A stretch of 64,000 bases of DNA, taken from positions 244,999 to 308,998 of the forward strand of contig NZ_LITM01000009.1 of NCBI RefSeq assembly GCF_001275675.1, given 5' to 3'. Under the pieces are notes generated by a model that was given only the letters and a program-made list of their open reading frames with translations, made no database searches and was not told the origin of the DNA. Positions 26,286 through 36,889 of this stretch are shown here, one piece after another. The translations under genes were made by a program, and so were the position numbers. Position 1 is the first letter of the stretch. The number at the start of each line of letters is the position of its first letter. This stretch comes from Lysinibacillus sp. FJAT-14745. GTDB lineage: Bacteria; Bacillota; Bacilli; Bacillales_A; Planococcaceae.

Positions 26286-26948
26286 ATGGTGAAAAAACAG
26301 CATTCAAACAAAAAGCTTATTCTATTAGATCTGATTTTTTATGTAGCATTACCATATATTATATGGAATTTTGGTAGGGAACCTTTTGGTCATTACGTAG
26401 CAATGCTGATTTCAACTATTCCGGGAATTATTTATACCATTTACCGTTTTATTTTAGATAAGCAGTTTAACATAACAGGTTTATTTATTTTAGGCTCATT
26501 AGCACTCGGCACAACGGTGGATCTCCTATCTGGGTCAGCAGAGCAAATGATTTGGAATGGTATATATTTAAGTCTTTTTTATTCATTTCTATATTTTGTT
26601 TCACTAGTGATTAAGCGTCCTTTTTCTTTATACTTTGCTGTTGATTTTGTATATTTACAAGGTTATGAACGAAAGGACAGTAGAGCATTATTTTATCAAA
26701 AAGGAATCTTTAAATGGTTTCAATTTATTCAAGTTATCTTTATTATCAGAGGACTTTTCATGGCAGGTTTAACTGTATTCCTGCTTAATAATTTTGGGAT
26801 TGATGGCTATGGTGAAATGTTGATATATAAGCAAATCTCAGGTTGGATCTTCTCAGGTTTAATTATGGGGATGTTCTTTTATATAAATATCCCAGTACAA
26901 AAATTTTTTGCTAAGCAGCAAAAGCAATTACAAGACAAAAAAATATAG
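26286..26948 (+). CDS. VC0807-family membrane protein
   Basis: About 220 aa; the ATG at 26286 has GGAGGGG 5 nt upstream. Six or so hydrophobic segments. Segments such as LPYIIWNFGREPFGHYVAM, TIPGIIYTIYRF and FNITGLFILGSLALGTTVDL, with the short motif YLQGYER, agree with the VC0807 family of predicted inner-membrane proteins. Function unknown. Own terminator at 27093-27123. Confidence 0.7.
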   Translation: MVKKQHSNKKLILLDLIFYVALPYIIWNFGREPFGHYVAMLISTIPGIIYTIYRFILDKQFNITGLFILGSLALGTTVDLLSGSAEQMIWNGIYLSLFYSFLYFVSLVIKRPFSLYFAVDFVYLQGYERKDSRALFYQKGIFKWFQFIQVIFIIRGLFMAGLTVFLLNNFGIDGYGEMLIYKQISGWIFSGLIMGMFFYINIPVQKFFAKQQKQLQDKKI

Positions 26949-27092
26949 CTAGCCAACGATCAAACGTGATTGTTGAATAGTCCTCCTTTTCTTTCGATGT
27001 AGGGTTTAAACTCTAATTCAACAATGGTACTTCGTTAACTACTTAAATTCCAAACATGGATAAGCCTATCATGTAACAGTTAGTACAGAAAA

Positions 27093-27123
27093 AAGCTTGA
27101 GGATGTAAATAAGCCTCAAGCTT
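27093..27123 (+). terminator. Probable terminator after the 26286 gene
   Basis: AAGCTTGAGG, loop, CCTCAAGCTT and a short A/T tail, about 145 nt after the stop. The remainder of 26949-27362 shows no supported gene; a 65-codon frame there lacks a ribosome binding site. Confidence 0.65.
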
Positions 27124-27362
27124 AAAATTTTTGCTACCTCATTTATATATTTTGAATCCATTATTAATATTGGATATCCTCATTCACGAACACTCTTCAT
27201 CTTCAACGCTCCCAGAAGCTACAGTAGCTCTGGGCACTTCTGTAAGATTATATTTTCACCATTTTTCTACCACCTTTTGGTTTACTATGTTAAGCTTTCT
27301 ATTAATAATAGAATTTTCTGTCAGTTAGGAAACGTGCAGATTTAAATGGAGGTATGTTGAAA

Positions 27363-27944
27363 ATGTTAATTAGAAACTATAAAAAAGAAGATGAGCAAGG
27401 TTGGCTACGCTGTAGAGTTCTTGCTTTTCTAAATACAGCTTATTATGACAATGTGCTAAATAAAAAAGAAGTCTATGAACACCCTTCTATTGAGCTAGTA
27501 GCCGAAATAGATGGGATAATTGTAGGCTTAATTGATGTTGAATATGAAGTAGAAGAAGGTACAGTTTGTTCAAGAGGAAACGGTTTAGGCGGTATGATTT
27601 GGCATATAGCTGTACATCCTGATTATGCACGAAGAGGTATAGGTGAAAATTTATTAAAAATTGCTGAAAAAAGAGCGATTGGACTAAATCTAAATCGCTT
27701 TGAGGCATGGACACGTGACGATGAATGGGTACAAAATTGGTATAATAAAATGGATTTTAATCAAGTCGAATCATATTATCATCTTTATTTTGAAGGGAAT
27801 GAAATGAATAATAGAATAGCAACGAATGTTTCAAATTTATTTCCTGTTTCGACATTCGCTCACTATGTCAGTGATGATATTGAACAGTTCAATAATATTA
27901 CCCGCAAACATCATTGTATCTGCTATGAAAAGTGTTTCAAATAA
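27363..27944 (+). CDS. GNAT-family N-acetyltransferase
   Basis: 193 aa from the ATG at 27363 (GGAGGT nine bases upstream; the ATG at 27354 is too close). Acetyl-CoA motif A reads WHIAVHPDYARRGIGENLLK (about 79-98), and ARDDEW-like region TRDDEWVQNWYNKMDF follows as motif B. Single-domain, cytosolic. Substrate unknown. Not a member of the conserved cluster; part of the inserted patch before hemL. Confidence 0.88.
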   Translation: MLIRNYKKEDEQGWLRCRVLAFLNTAYYDNVLNKKEVYEHPSIELVAEIDGIIVGLIDVEYEVEEGTVCSRGNGLGGMIWHIAVHPDYARRGIGENLLKIAEKRAIGLNLNRFEAWTRDDEWVQNWYNKMDFNQVESYYHLYFEGNEMNNRIATNVSNLFPVSTFAHYVSDDIEQFNNITRKHHCICYEKCFK

Positions 27945-28131
27945 TTCGACGTAAAGGTCCTATTTTAACATTTAATAAATTTCATCAAGATAGGACTTGG
28001 GTTTATGATGATTTTCATATATGCAAGCCTTTTTGTTACGCCTTCACAGTCAACCTGAGAGCACCTAAGTCTAACCGATATCGTCTATCTGCAATAAAGT
28101 CCTCATATGCAAATTTTAAAAGCATACAAAA

Positions 28132-28172
28132 AACCACCTCCTATCAAATGTTAGAATTGATAAGAAGTGGTT
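28132..28172 (-). terminator. Terminator of the hem operon
   Basis: On the minus strand AACCAC, AAGAA/ CTCC mismatch, TATCAA stem and GGTGGTTTTTTG tail, 40-80 nt after hemL. Confidence 0.8.
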
Positions 28173-28213
28173 ACTTACACTACTTCATAAATAGAACGTA
28201 TTTTCGCCCTTTT

Positions 28214-29506
28214 TTATTTTGCTAATTGTGCAAATACTTTATGGAAGGCTTCAACCGTTTTTGCGATATGCTCCTCCGTATGTGCAGTAGAAATGAATAA
28301 ACCTTCAAATTGAGATGGCGGTAGGAAAATACCTTCCTCTGCCATTAGACGGAAGTATTCAGCGAATAATTGTAAATCAGACGTTTTTGCTGAAGCAAAA
28401 TCAATAACCTCTTCATTCGTAAAGAAGAAACCTATCATTGAACCAGCACGATTTACAGTATGTGGAATATTGTATTTCGTTGCTGCTTCACGGAAACCAG
28501 CCTCTAATTGATCTCCTAGCTTTTTGAAGTATTCATAAGAGCTATTATCAAGACGAGATAATGTTTCATAGCCTGCTGTCATTGCTAATGGATTCCCTGA
28601 CAATGTTCCAGCTTGATAGATTGGACCAGCTGGTGCTACCTGCTCCATAATTTCCTTTTTCCCTGCAAATGCACCGACAGGAAGTCCACCGCCAATTACT
28701 TTTCCTAATGTTGTCATATCTGGTGTTACATCAAAATAACCTTGTGCACAACCATAGTCAACACGGAAGCCTGTCATAACTTCATCAAAAATCAACAATG
28801 ATCCATGTTCCTTTGTTAATTCACGTAAGCCTTGTAGGAAGCCTGGTTGTGGAGGTACAACGCCCATATTTCCTGCAACTGGCTCAACAATTACTGCCGC
28901 AAGCTCTGAACCAAACTTTTCGAAAATTAGTTCTGCCCCTGCTAAGTCATTGTACGCTACTGTTAACGTATTACGTGCAATATCCGCTGGGACACCAGGA
29001 CTGTCAGGTAAGCCTAATGTAGCTACCCCAGAACCAGCCTTAATTAGCAAGGAATCTCCATGACCATGATAAGAGCCCTCAAATTTTAAAATTTTATCGC
29101 GTCCTGTAACACCACGAGCTACGCGTAAAGCAGACATCGTAGCCTCTGTCCCAGATGACACGAAGCGAATCATTTCCATACCAGGTAGTCGATCTAACAC
29201 TAATTTGGCTAATCGATTTTCTGTGTAGCTTGGTGCTCCAAACGAAGAGCCTTTCGCTGCTGTTTCTGCAATTGCTTGTACAACTTCTGGATGTGTATGA
29301 CCTAAAATAAGAGGTCCCCATGATAATACATAATCAATATATTCATTGCCATCAATGTCTTTAATAATAGCACCGTGACCAGATTCCATGAAGATTGGAT
29401 CCATATTTACGGATTTGAATGCACGTACTGGGCTACTAACACCACCTGGCATTAAGTTAACTGCTTCAGCATATGCTTGTTTTGATTTTTCGTAAGAACG
29501 CGTCAT
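28214..29506 (-). CDS. hemL: Glutamate-1-semialdehyde aminotransferase
   Basis: 430 aa. PLP enzyme making 5-aminolevulinate from glutamate-1-semialdehyde. PLP-binding lysine in [17 protein letters not shown], the aspartate in [10 protein letters not shown], and [17 protein letters not shown] follows the hemB TAA without a gap, with GGAGGAG inside the end of hemB. Last gene of hemAXCDBL. Confidence 0.97.
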   Translation of the reverse strand: MTRSYEKSKQAYAEAVNLMPGGVSSPVRAFKSVNMDPIFMESGHGAIIKDIDGNEYIDYVLSWGPLILGHTHPEVVQAIAETAAKGSSFGAPSYTENRLAKLVLDRLPGMEMIRFVSSGTEATMSALRVARGVTGRDKILKFEGSYHGHGDSLLIKAGSGVATLGLPDSPGVPADIARNTLTVAYNDLAGAELIFEKFGSELAAVIVEPVAGNMGVVPPQPGFLQGLRELTKEHGSLLIFDEVMTGFRVDYGCAQGYFDVTPDMTTLGKVIGGGLPVGAFAGKKEIMEQVAPAGPIYQAGTLSGNPLAMTAGYETLSRLDNSSYEYFKKLGDQLEAGFREAATKYNIPHTVNRAGSMIGFFFTNEEVIDFASAKTSDLQLFAEYFRLMAEEGIFLPPSQFEGLFISTAHTEEHIAKTVEAFHKVFAQLAK

Positions 29507-30487
29507 TTATTTCTCCTCCAACCAACGTGCAACATCTTTAGCATGATACGTAATAATTAAATCTGAGCCTGCACGTTTCATGCTAAGTAACGTTTCAAGC
29601 ACTACATTTTTCTCTTCAATCCAGCCATTAATAGCCGCTGCTTTAATCATTGCATATTCACCTGAAACGTTGTATGCAACAATCGGTAATGTATAGTTAT
29701 TTTTTACATCACGAATAATGTCTAAATAACTTAGAGCTGGCTTAACGATTAAGAAATCTGCACCCTCTGCTATATCCGACTCTGCTTCACGGAATGCCTC
29801 CATACGATTTGATGGATCCATTTGGTATGATTTACGATCACCAAATTGAGGTGCACCATCAGCTGCATCTCGGAATGGCCCGTAATAGCTAGATGCATAT
29901 TTTACGGCATATGACATAATAGGAACATTTTCAAAGCCTGCTTCATCTAGACCAGCACGGATTGCTGCCACAAAACCATCCATCATATTCGATGGAGCGA
30001 TGATATCCGCACCCGCTTTCGCTTGTGATACTGCTGTACGTGCTAAAACATCTAATGAAGGATCATTTAAAATTTGTTCGCCTTCAATTAAGCCACAATG
30101 ACCATGATCTGTAAATTCACATAAACATGTATCTGCGATGATTAAAAGCTCTGGGTAACGAGCTTTAATAAGTCGAGTTGCTTCTTGCACAATACCATGA
30201 TCATGGAATGCACCAGTTCCGACTGCATCTTTTTCTGCAGGTAAGCCAAACAAAATAACCGCAGGAATACCTAAAGCAACAACTTCATCAATCTCAGCTT
30301 CAAGTTTATCTAATGAAAATTGAAATACTCCTGGCATAGAAGATACTTCATTTTTAATGTTTTCGCCTTCAATAACGAAGATTGGATAAATTAAGTCTTC
30401 TTTGTGTAAGTATGTTTCTTTTACCATTGATCGTATTGCAGCATTTGCACGCAAACGACGATGTCTTTGAAATTGTAATTTTGTCAT
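29507..30487 (-). CDS. hemB: Delta-aminolevulinate dehydratase (porphobilinogen synthase)
   Basis: 326 aa from ATG 30487; the frame stays open to 30628 inside hemD. Joins two ALA molecules into porphobilinogen. Zinc-type site [15 protein letters not shown], Schiff-base lysines in [13 protein letters not shown] and [11 protein letters not shown], and SNMMDG. Four-base ATGA overlap with hemD, and directly abuts hemL. Confidence 0.97.
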   Translation of the reverse strand: MTKLQFQRHRRLRANAAIRSMVKETYLHKEDLIYPIFVIEGENIKNEVSSMPGVFQFSLDKLEAEIDEVVALGIPAVILFGLPAEKDAVGTGAFHDHGIVQEATRLIKARYPELLIIADTCLCEFTDHGHCGLIEGEQILNDPSLDVLARTAVSQAKAGADIIAPSNMMDGFVAAIRAGLDEAGFENVPIMSYAVKYASSYYGPFRDAADGAPQFGDRKSYQMDPSNRMEAFREAESDIAEGADFLIVKPALSYLDIIRDVKNNYTLPIVAYNVSGEYAMIKAAAINGWIEEKNVVLETLLSMKRAGSDLIITYHAKDVARWLEEK

Positions 30488-31245
30488 TTTATTTCTCCTA
30501 CTTTCGTTATTTCCTCGATGACTGCTTGCATTGTATATACGCTCGGCATAACATCCACAAAAGCACCGTGATTTAAAATAGCAGCTTCTGTAATATGACC
30601 GATTGCTGCTACACGAACGGCTTCCCAACCGATTACCGAAGCTACATCCTTTGCGTAGACTTCAACAGCGGAAGGGCTAGCAAAAATCACTGTGACATCG
30701 CTATTCGCACGGATACATTCAATCAATAATTGTTTTTGATCGTGTCGCTCAATCGTTTCATAAACTGTCCATTCCTTCAATTTAAAGGGCAGCCCTTCCT
30801 CTAATGTCTTTTTCGCTTTTTCTCCACGAATAAATAGACAAGTAGGATTACTACCTGCAACACTAGGAAATTCCTGAACAAATACATCTGCACTAAATAT
30901 AGAAGGCATAAAGCTCACATGGAATCCTAGATTTTCTAAAGCTGAAGTAGTTTTAGTACCAATAGAAGCAATTTTCCCTTGAAAATGCCCTGCACTTACA
31001 TTCAATCGTTGCATTTTGCTGGCAAAAGCTTCTACAGCATTTTGACTCGTAAAAATGAGCCATTCAAATTGACAGGCAAACGCTAAATGCACATCATCGT
31101 TTTTAGCGATAATCTCGCAAGTTTCAATCAATGGGGCAATTACTGCTTGACCACCTAAAGCTGTAATGTCATCTATTATTGTTGTCGTCTTAGATGTACC
31201 TGTCAAAATAATAGTTTTACCTTCTAAAGGTAAATTACTTTGCAT
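30484..31245 (-). CDS. hemD: Uroporphyrinogen-III synthase
   Basis: 253 aa, cytosolic. Two alternating alpha/beta domains; weakly conserved family. Recognisable pieces: [12 protein letters not shown]-like [13 protein letters not shown] (about 60), and [17 protein letters not shown] near 190 with [10 protein letters not shown]. Position between hemC and hemB with overlaps on both sides makes the call firm. Confidence 0.92.
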   Translation of the reverse strand: MQSNLPLEGKTIILTGTSKTTTIIDDITALGGQAVIAPLIETCEIIAKNDDVHLAFACQFEWLIFTSQNAVEAFASKMQRLNVSAGHFQGKIASIGTKTTSALENLGFHVSFMPSIFSADVFVQEFPSVAGSNPTCLFIRGEKAKKTLEEGLPFKLKEWTVYETIERHDQKQLLIECIRANSDVTVIFASPSAVEVYAKDVASVIGWEAVRVAAIGHITEAAILNHGAFVDVMPSVYTMQAVIEEITKVGEIK

Positions 31246-32167
31246 CTTGCTCTGCCTTTACTCGTTGAATTAAATCAAAAGCACCTTGCTTCGTTAAAAT
31301 CTCAGCAAGCTCTTTCCCAACTACTTCCGCATCAGTGCCCACAACCGTTTCCTTATAAACAACTGAAGCATCTGGTGCAGCAACAAGGCCAGTTAATGTA
31401 ATTTCTTCCCCATTAGACTTTGCGTATCCTGCGATAGGAACTTGACAGCCACCATCCATAGCCGCTAGGAAAGCACGTTCTGCATGTGCTTCTTTCCATG
31501 TAAGGCTATCTGTTAACTTGCCTAATTCCGTTAATAGCTCCGTATCGTCTCCACGGCATTCAATACCTAGAGAACCCTGTGCTACTGCTGGTAGACACTC
31601 CTCTACAGATAAAAACTCTGTCACTACATCATCGCTCCAGCCAAGGCGTTTTAGTCCAGCTGCCGCTAAAATAATCGCATCGTATTCATCCGTTTCAAGT
31701 TTAGCTAAGCGTGTATCTACATTTCCACGAATCCATTTAATTTCTATATCTGGACGGACTGTTAAAAGTTGAGCACTGCGACGAAGAGAACTTGTCCCAA
31801 CTACAGCTCCTGCTGGAAGATCGGCAAATTTCACATGTCCTTTTGAAATAAATGCATCACGCGCATCTTCACGTGGTGGAATACAGCCAATGACTAAACC
31901 TTCAGGCAAGACTGCAGGCATATCCTTCATAGAATGGACAGCAAAGTCAATTTCTTTGTCGTAAAGTGCTTGTTCAATTTCTTTTACGAAAAGCCCTTTA
32001 CCACCTACCTTAGAAAGCTGCACATCTAAAATTTGGTCACCTTTCGTGACAATTTCTTTCACTTCAAATTCAAATGGTGCACCGGCTGCTTTTAACTCAT
32101 TGATAAACCAATTTGTTTGTGTTAAAGCTAGCTTACTTCTCCTAGAACCTACAATAATTTTTCTCAA
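31235..32167 (-). CDS. hemC: Hydroxymethylbilane synthase
   Basis: 310 aa. Condenses four porphobilinogens. [13 protein letters not shown] start, [13 protein letters not shown] (with the catalytic aspartate region), RRSAQLL, and GGCQVPIAG holding the dipyrromethane-linking cysteine. A TTG start at 32167 is supported by GAGAGG upstream. Overlaps hemD by 11 nt. Confidence 0.97.
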   Translation of the reverse strand: MRKIIVGSRRSKLALTQTNWFINELKAAGAPFEFEVKEIVTKGDQILDVQLSKVGGKGLFVKEIEQALYDKEIDFAVHSMKDMPAVLPEGLVIGCIPPREDARDAFISKGHVKFADLPAGAVVGTSSLRRSAQLLTVRPDIEIKWIRGNVDTRLAKLETDEYDAIILAAAGLKRLGWSDDVVTEFLSVEECLPAVAQGSLGIECRGDDTELLTELGKLTDSLTWKEAHAERAFLAAMDGGCQVPIAGYAKSNGEEITLTGLVAAPDASVVYKETVVGTDAEVVGKELAEILTKQGAFDLIQRVKAEQDAK

Positions 32168-32185
32168 CAGTCTTCAACCTCTCTT

Positions 32186-33013
32186 CTAATACCATAAATG
32201 GAATCGTGATAAACTGCTTCCTAAAAAGAAGTTAACAACGACTAATAGGTAAGCGTATATATGTACCCACGCATAAGTTGTCCCTGTCAGCTTACGTTTA
32301 CGATTCACATACAATATAAAGCAATACAAAATTAAAATAATAAAGGACCCAATAATCTTCGCATCAAAAATTGAAAAACTCTCTAGCGTTAGTAGTGCCC
32401 ATTCAAACCCTAAAACTAAACTTACAAATAACACTGGAATACCAATGTAAAATGAAACATTCATCCAGTTGCTCGTCTGCTGTAGTGAAGGCAACCTTGT
32501 CCATAAATGTGACCATTTCTTCTTTTTAAGCAAACGATATAAAACTAAATACAATATCGCAAAAACAAATGTTAACGAAAACACTGCGTACGATAAAATT
32601 GCAAATGATATATGAATAAAAAGCAATTCCGAAATTAAAGTATCGCTAACTATTCCTGTTGACCTTTTCGGCATAAAAATAAAGATACTAGCGAATAAAA
32701 ATCCTAATATATTAATAATAAATACCGGTAGATCAACCCGTGCAATACAGTGTAATACAATAGATAAAGTCACGAGTAGCCAGGAATAAAAGAGAATCCC
32801 TTCTGACAAGGATAAAATCGGAAAACGCTTCGTTTCCACAAAAGTTAATATGATAATGGCACTTTGAATAACCCATACAAATGAAACAAGCCAAAAAGCA
32901 ATTCGTCTTGCGCGTATTTGCTTATAAAAATAATCAGTAAAGTAAAATACTAGACTGATCGCATACAAGACGATCATTACTTCATAGAGCCTTGTCATTG
33001 TCAAATCAGCCAA
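32186..33013 (-). CDS. hemX: HemX, CcsA-like membrane protein
   Basis: 275 aa with about eight membrane helices. Resembles the CcsA/ResC cytochrome c assembly fold in its middle, though the WWD signature is not evident. In B. subtilis HemX lowers HemA levels. TTG start at 33013 with AGAAGGGATG in front; an ATG 15 nt later is possible. A strong terminator and a palindrome (33042-33060) lie between it and hemA. Confidence 0.85.
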   Translation of the reverse strand: MADLTMTRLYEVMIVLYAISLVFYFTDYFYKQIRARRIAFWLVSFVWVIQSAIIILTFVETKRFPILSLSEGILFYSWLLVTLSIVLHCIARVDLPVFIINILGFLFASIFIFMPKRSTGIVSDTLISELLFIHISFAILSYAVFSLTFVFAILYLVLYRLLKKKKWSHLWTRLPSLQQTSNWMNVSFYIGIPVLFVSLVLGFEWALLTLESFSIFDAKIIGSFIILILYCFILYVNRKRKLTGTTYAWVHIYAYLLVVVNFFLGSSLSRFHLWY

Positions 33014-33041
33014 TAGACATCCCTTCTTTATATTGAAAGTG

Positions 33042-33060
33042 CTAAAGTAGTATACTTTAG
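33042..33060. promoter_or_regulatory. Palindrome upstream of hemX
   Basis: CTAAAGTA, 3 nt, TACTTTAG: perfect 8-nt arms, 28 nt before the hemX start and after the hemA-hemX terminator. Could be an operator; a TATACT within it may be a -10 on the minus strand. Confidence 0.4.
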
Positions 33061-33073
33061 CCTAGAAAAAAAA

Positions 33074-33114
33074 ACGTTTTCGTATCCTTAGTTTACCATA
33101 CAGATACGAAAACG
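33074..33114 (-). terminator. Intra-operon terminator between hemA and hemX
   Basis: CGTTTTCGTATC, 17-nt loop, GATACGAAAACG and then nine T on the minus strand, about 85 nt after hemA. A textbook intrinsic terminator inside hemAXCDBL. Confidence 0.88.
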
Positions 33115-33197
33115 CCTCATTTAATATCAGTAGAAAATCTCGTTCGCAGGAAAAAGCTCGAAGGAACAACTTTTTTAAAGTTGCACTGCGAACATCT

Positions 33198-34562
33198 CTA
33201 GAAAGAATACTTTGGTTCAGTGGAAGATTGTGATGACTGTAAGCGTTCTTTGCGTTCAAGCTCTTGTTTTGTCATCGCAGTAACTTCAGCTTCCACAGCA
33301 TCCTCAATACCGAAAATTTGTTGGAATAAACGTAACTGTTCATTTGCTTTTGGTGAATTTGCCATTTCCTTAGCTTGTAAAATTGGTTCTTTTAACAATT
33401 GATTAATAATAGACTTTGTATGCTTACTTAAAATTTTACGTTCACGATCCGTTAAATCCGGCATTTTATTTTCAATACTAATCATTGTCTCTTCTTGAAT
33501 ATGACTCGCTTTTTTACGTAAAGCCGAGATGACAGGGACAACGCCAAGAGTCGTAACCCAATCTTTAAATTGTACAATCTCTTTGCCAATCATTGAAGAA
33601 ATATCAGCCGCAGCGCGTTCACGTTCAGCTAAGTTTGCTTCGACGATGCCTTGTAAATCATCTATATCATATAAGAAAACATTTGGTAAATCTCCAACAC
33701 GTGGATCAATATCACGCGGAACCGCAATGTCTACCATAAATAATGGTTTACCTTTACGCAAACGTTCAACAAATTGCATCAATTCATAATCAATAACATA
33801 ATCTGTTGCACCTGTAGACGTAATTAAAATATCCGCTTCTAGTAGTGAACATTGTAGTTCCTTCATAGATTTTGCTTCACCGTCAAATTTAGCTGCCAGA
33901 CTTTCTGCTTTTTCGAACGTACGGTTAATGACGGTTACTTTTCCTACACCGCTACCGTAAAGGTTCTCCATAGCAAGCTCTCCCATTTTCCCTGCACCTA
34001 AAATTGCTACATGTTTACGTTGTAAAGATCCGAATATTTTCTTTGCTAATTCAACTGCTGCATAAGAGACCGATACCGCGTTCTCACCGATAGCCGTTTC
34101 ATTATGTGCACGCTTCGCAAATGTCACCGCTTGTTTAAATAGCTGATTGTATACCGTTCCTGTTGTTCCAATCTCTTGTCCACTTAAGAAGCTTTTTCGT
34201 ACTTGTCCTAAAATTTGAGTTTCGCCAAGTACCATCGAATCAATTCCAGCTGTCACTTTGAATAAATGTTCGATTGCTTGATCTTCTTCGCGAATTGTTA
34301 AATACGATGAAAATGTTTCCACAGGCAGGTCGAACCAATTTGCTAAAAATTGTTTAACAAAATGGCGTCCAGTATGCAATTGATCAACTACTGCATAAAT
34401 TTCTGTGCGGTTACATGTCGAAACAATAACATTTTCTAATATACTCTTTTGCTTTTGCAGCGCTTCCATTGCCTGTGGTAGTTCACTCTCTATGAATGAT
34501 AACTTTTCACGAATCTCAACTGGCGCCGTTTTATAATTCAAGCCTACTACGATGGTATGCAT
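33198..34562 (-). CDS. hemA: Glutamyl-tRNA reductase
   Basis: 454 aa from ATG 34562 (GAGAGGTG upstream); the frame can be opened three codons earlier. First step of haem synthesis: reduces glutamyl-tRNA to glutamate-1-semialdehyde. Catalytic cysteine in [12 protein letters not shown] (near 50), [14 protein letters not shown] start, NADPH site [14 protein letters not shown], and a C-terminal dimerisation helix. First gene of the haem operon; feedback by HemX is known in B. subtilis. Confidence 0.97.
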   Translation of the reverse strand: MHTIVVGLNYKTAPVEIREKLSFIESELPQAMEALQKQKSILENVIVSTCNRTEIYAVVDQLHTGRHFVKQFLANWFDLPVETFSSYLTIREEDQAIEHLFKVTAGIDSMVLGETQILGQVRKSFLSGQEIGTTGTVYNQLFKQAVTFAKRAHNETAIGENAVSVSYAAVELAKKIFGSLQRKHVAILGAGKMGELAMENLYGSGVGKVTVINRTFEKAESLAAKFDGEAKSMKELQCSLLEADILITSTGATDYVIDYELMQFVERLRKGKPLFMVDIAVPRDIDPRVGDLPNVFLYDIDDLQGIVEANLAERERAAADISSMIGKEIVQFKDWVTTLGVVPVISALRKKASHIQEETMISIENKMPDLTDRERKILSKHTKSIINQLLKEPILQAKEMANSPKANEQLRLFQQIFGIEDAVEAEVTAMTKQELERKERLQSSQSSTEPKYSF

Positions 34563-34778
34563 GAATAACACCTCTCACGTTCTAATTGACAAATCTCATT
34601 ATAGCACAGTTCGACAAGAGTTCATCAATAATTTGTGAACATGTCATGAAGAACTGAAATTCGTCATCTAAATTAGAATTATTATAAACTAAGTGTAACA
34701 AATTATACGTTCTGTTTCAAATTTAATGTTTGTCCAGGACATTGTTTTAAAAGGACAGAATTAAATAGCTCTTAACCA

Positions 34779-35011
34779 AAACGTGTGGTTGATTTCCGTT
34801 CCGGCTTGGCGCTTTGCCGCTGACGCTTCGCTTTCGCGCAGAGCAGAGCTTCCTGGGGGCGTCCGATGAGCCGCTTCGGCCTACACGATGTAGGTCACGA
34901 AGGCGTTATCACAGGACGTGATGCTTTTAGCCTTCGTTCCTCTATTACTGATCCCCAAGGAGTCGCCAAGCCTCCACTACAATCAACTTATCCACATGAC
35001 ATACGTTTTAA
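34779..35011 (+). repeat. Interspersed repeat copy A
   Basis: Head GTTGATT-TCCGTTCC-GGCTTGGCG (34788-34811) pairs with tail CGCCAAGCC-TCCACTAC-AATCAAC (34963-34987): 7 and 9 bp of stem around an 8x8 internal loop. Inside: one GCTGACGCTTCGCTTTCGCG module, CTTCCTGGGGGCG opposite GATCCCCAAGGAG, hairpin CCTACA-CGA-TGTAGG, and GAAGGC..GCCTTC with an ATCAC..GTGAT hairpin. Lies in the hemA upstream gap 34563-35261. Confidence 0.85.
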
Positions 35012-35098
35012 AAAGATCATCCTAATAGAGTCGAACTAAATTTGAACGTCTCTATTATTAATTTGAACAGTTTAAATGAAATTTATTTTAAGATATAA

Positions 35099-35140
35099 AA
35101 AAATAGCCTTTGTTTAATTATCTTTAACAAGGCTATTTTT
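35099..35140 (-). terminator. Terminator after the 35262 gene
   Basis: AAAAATAGCCTTTGTT, loop, AACAAGGCTATTTTT, about 120 nt after the stop at 35262; near-symmetric, could act on either strand. Confidence 0.7.
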
Positions 35141-35261
35141 ACTTTTCTATACTATTGTTCTCGAGTCACATCAAAATTTTTGTCCCATTTAATAATCAAT
35201 AGAATTGGCTACGTCTACTAAAGTTTCAAGCGTCACTTTATTTCAACTCGATTATCGATAT

Positions 35262-35684
35262 TTAGCATATACTGCAAATGTCTCTCTCGAAAACGAGGAC
35301 ATTAAAACCTGAAATAGTCATATACGTGGCTACTTTCCCATTTTTTAATTTAAAAGTATTCACTACATATTTCTCTCTTAGAGGCAATTTATACTTAAGT
35401 GGACGAATATCAATTTTATAGTGATTTTCGGATGATTGGTCATTGATAAATGTCACTTCAAGTGCGTCATTTCCTTCATACTTTGAATCGGAGAATCGTC
35501 CAAAATGATGTGTAAAGCTTATAGGGGGCACTCTAAATGGTAGCTTTAATTTTTGCTTAAAGTGTTGTTCAAAATCATCCACTGCTTCTTCCACCGATTT
35601 ATATCCTATTTCGGGATATGTTTCTTCATAAGGACTTGGTTTATCCTTTGCAGATGCATGTAATGTTAATAAAAAAGTGGACAA
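35262..35684 (-). CDS. Predicted secreted protein, unknown; start in doubt
   Basis: About 140 aa from a TTG at 35684. The first 12 residues (STFLLTLHASAKDKPSPYEE) look like the end of a signal peptide with an ASA cleavage site. Upstream, the same frame gives more hydrophobic residues but no good start before a TAG, while another frame offers RWRQIGRTVYLFL. A frameshift near 35695-35700 would join these into a full signal peptide, so the gene may be damaged. The body has no motif I know; it ends with two cysteines (DICSIC). Possible anti-sigma or coat-type small exported protein, not shown. Confidence 0.5.
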   Translation of the reverse strand: MSTFLLTLHASAKDKPSPYEETYPEIGYKSVEEAVDDFEQHFKQKLKLPFRVPPISFTHHFGRFSDSKYEGNDALEVTFINDQSSENHYKIDIRPLKYKLPLREKYVVNTFKLKNGKVATYMTISGFNVLVFERDICSIC

Positions 35685-35809
35685 AATGAAACTAAGAAAA
35701 GATAAACAGTTCTACCTATTTGTCTCCACCTCAAAATATCTTTAGGTGTAATATTCCCGAATTCATTAAAATTATTAAATGAATAAGGGTATCACCATAA
35801 TGAAAAAAC

Positions 35810-35833
35810 CACCACCTTCTATGGAAGGTGGTG
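35810..35833 (-). terminator. Terminator of the MBL hydrolase gene
   Basis: CACCACCTT, loop, AAGGTGGTG, then six T on the minus strand, 27 nt after the stop at 35860. Confidence 0.88.
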
Positions 35834-35859
35834 AGCTTATATCTCCGTTCAAGAAAAAA

Positions 35860-36642
35860 TTAAAACTGTACACTAAACCCTTTAAACTTATGAATCCCTG
35901 TTCCAAACTTTACTAGATCCTTTTCTTTAAGTTCCTTAACTGCGTTTACAAGTTCTTGTAAAATACTTGGTTCAAGACCTAATGTATTATGTGAACCATA
36001 AATTTTCGTGACATACGGGATTTTTGAAATCTTTTCCCAGGAATCAACTAAATCAAGTGGGTTAGTCGAAGGGTAAAAAGCATAGATAGGTGTTTCATCA
36101 TAAAGTAAATCACCAGTAAACAAATATCCGTTTGTTTTGTCAAAAACACATATATGACCTGGAGAATGCCCAGGAGTATGATGAATATTTAATTCTCTAT
36201 TCCCTATATCAATCACATCACCATCTTGTAATAAGCCAGTTGGGGTTCCTTGATATGGTTTATATGTTTCTGGATTAAATGTTTTTGGAGTTGGAATTGT
36301 TATGTCTCTACTAATATCTCTTCTTATTTGTTCTATGGTCAATCCTTCAATACCATTAGTTAACCAATCTGAGTCAGCTTCATGAACATAAACATTTTCA
36401 AATTCTCCATGGCTTCCAATATGATCAGCATGCACATGAGTTGTTAAAACAACAATCGGCAAATCAGTCAATTGATCCGTTATGCGTTTGATATTATCAA
36501 TTCCAAGACCACTATCAATAAGAACTGCTTTTTCATTGCCGACTAATAGAAATGAATGCACCTTTTCCCAATGTCCATATTCACTAATTGCGAATGTTTT
36601 ATTATCGATTTCCTGAATCGTAAACCACGAGTCCTTAACCAT
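35860..36642 (-). CDS. Metallo-beta-lactamase fold hydrolase
   Basis: 260 aa from ATG 36642 (GGGGGG upstream); the frame is open to 36678. Zinc motif THVHADHIG (HxHxDH), HHTPGHSPGH with the third histidine, and FTGDLLYD supplying the bridging aspartate, then GSHN. All ligands are intact, so an active hydrolase is likely. Resembles the broad glyoxalase II/YqgX-like class; substrate unknown. Single-gene unit. Confidence 0.9.
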   Translation of the reverse strand: MVKDSWFTIQEIDNKTFAISEYGHWEKVHSFLLVGNEKAVLIDSGLGIDNIKRITDQLTDLPIVVLTTHVHADHIGSHGEFENVYVHEADSDWLTNGIEGLTIEQIRRDISRDITIPTPKTFNPETYKPYQGTPTGLLQDGDVIDIGNRELNIHHTPGHSPGHICVFDKTNGYLFTGDLLYDETPIYAFYPSTNPLDLVDSWEKISKIPYVTKIYGSHNTLGLEPSILQELVNAVKELKEKDLVKFGTGIHKFKGFSVQF

Positions 36643-36838
36643 AATAATCCCCCCAAAAAGTACGATTATGACTTTCAATATTATCCGTAAACAGGCAAGA
36701 AGTGATCACCATATTGTTCTTATTCGATATAGTATTCACATATTCCTTGCTATTTAAGTAACGAAACCAAACTAAATAATTCACTGCAATCACCCCCACG
36801 TTGGTAATTACTATATGAATATTTCATCTAGAGTAAAA

Positions 36839-36871
36839 AAGCTGAACTAATTGTTAGAATTAGTTCAGCTT
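36839..36871 (-). terminator. Terminator of the SLH-VWA gene
   Basis: AAGCTGAACTAATT, loop, AATTAGTTCAGCTT and a T-rich tail, 20 nt after the stop at 36890. Confidence 0.88.
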
Positions 36872-36889
36872 AAAAATAACTTTTATCTA

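Noticed and set aside
27131..27328. 65-codon plus-strand ORF before the GNAT gene
   Set aside because: No ribosome binding site, no recognisable family, and the codon usage resembles intergenic DNA.
27932..28225. 97-codon plus-strand ORF after the GNAT gene
   Set aside because: Runs through the hem operon terminator and into antisense hemL; no start signal.
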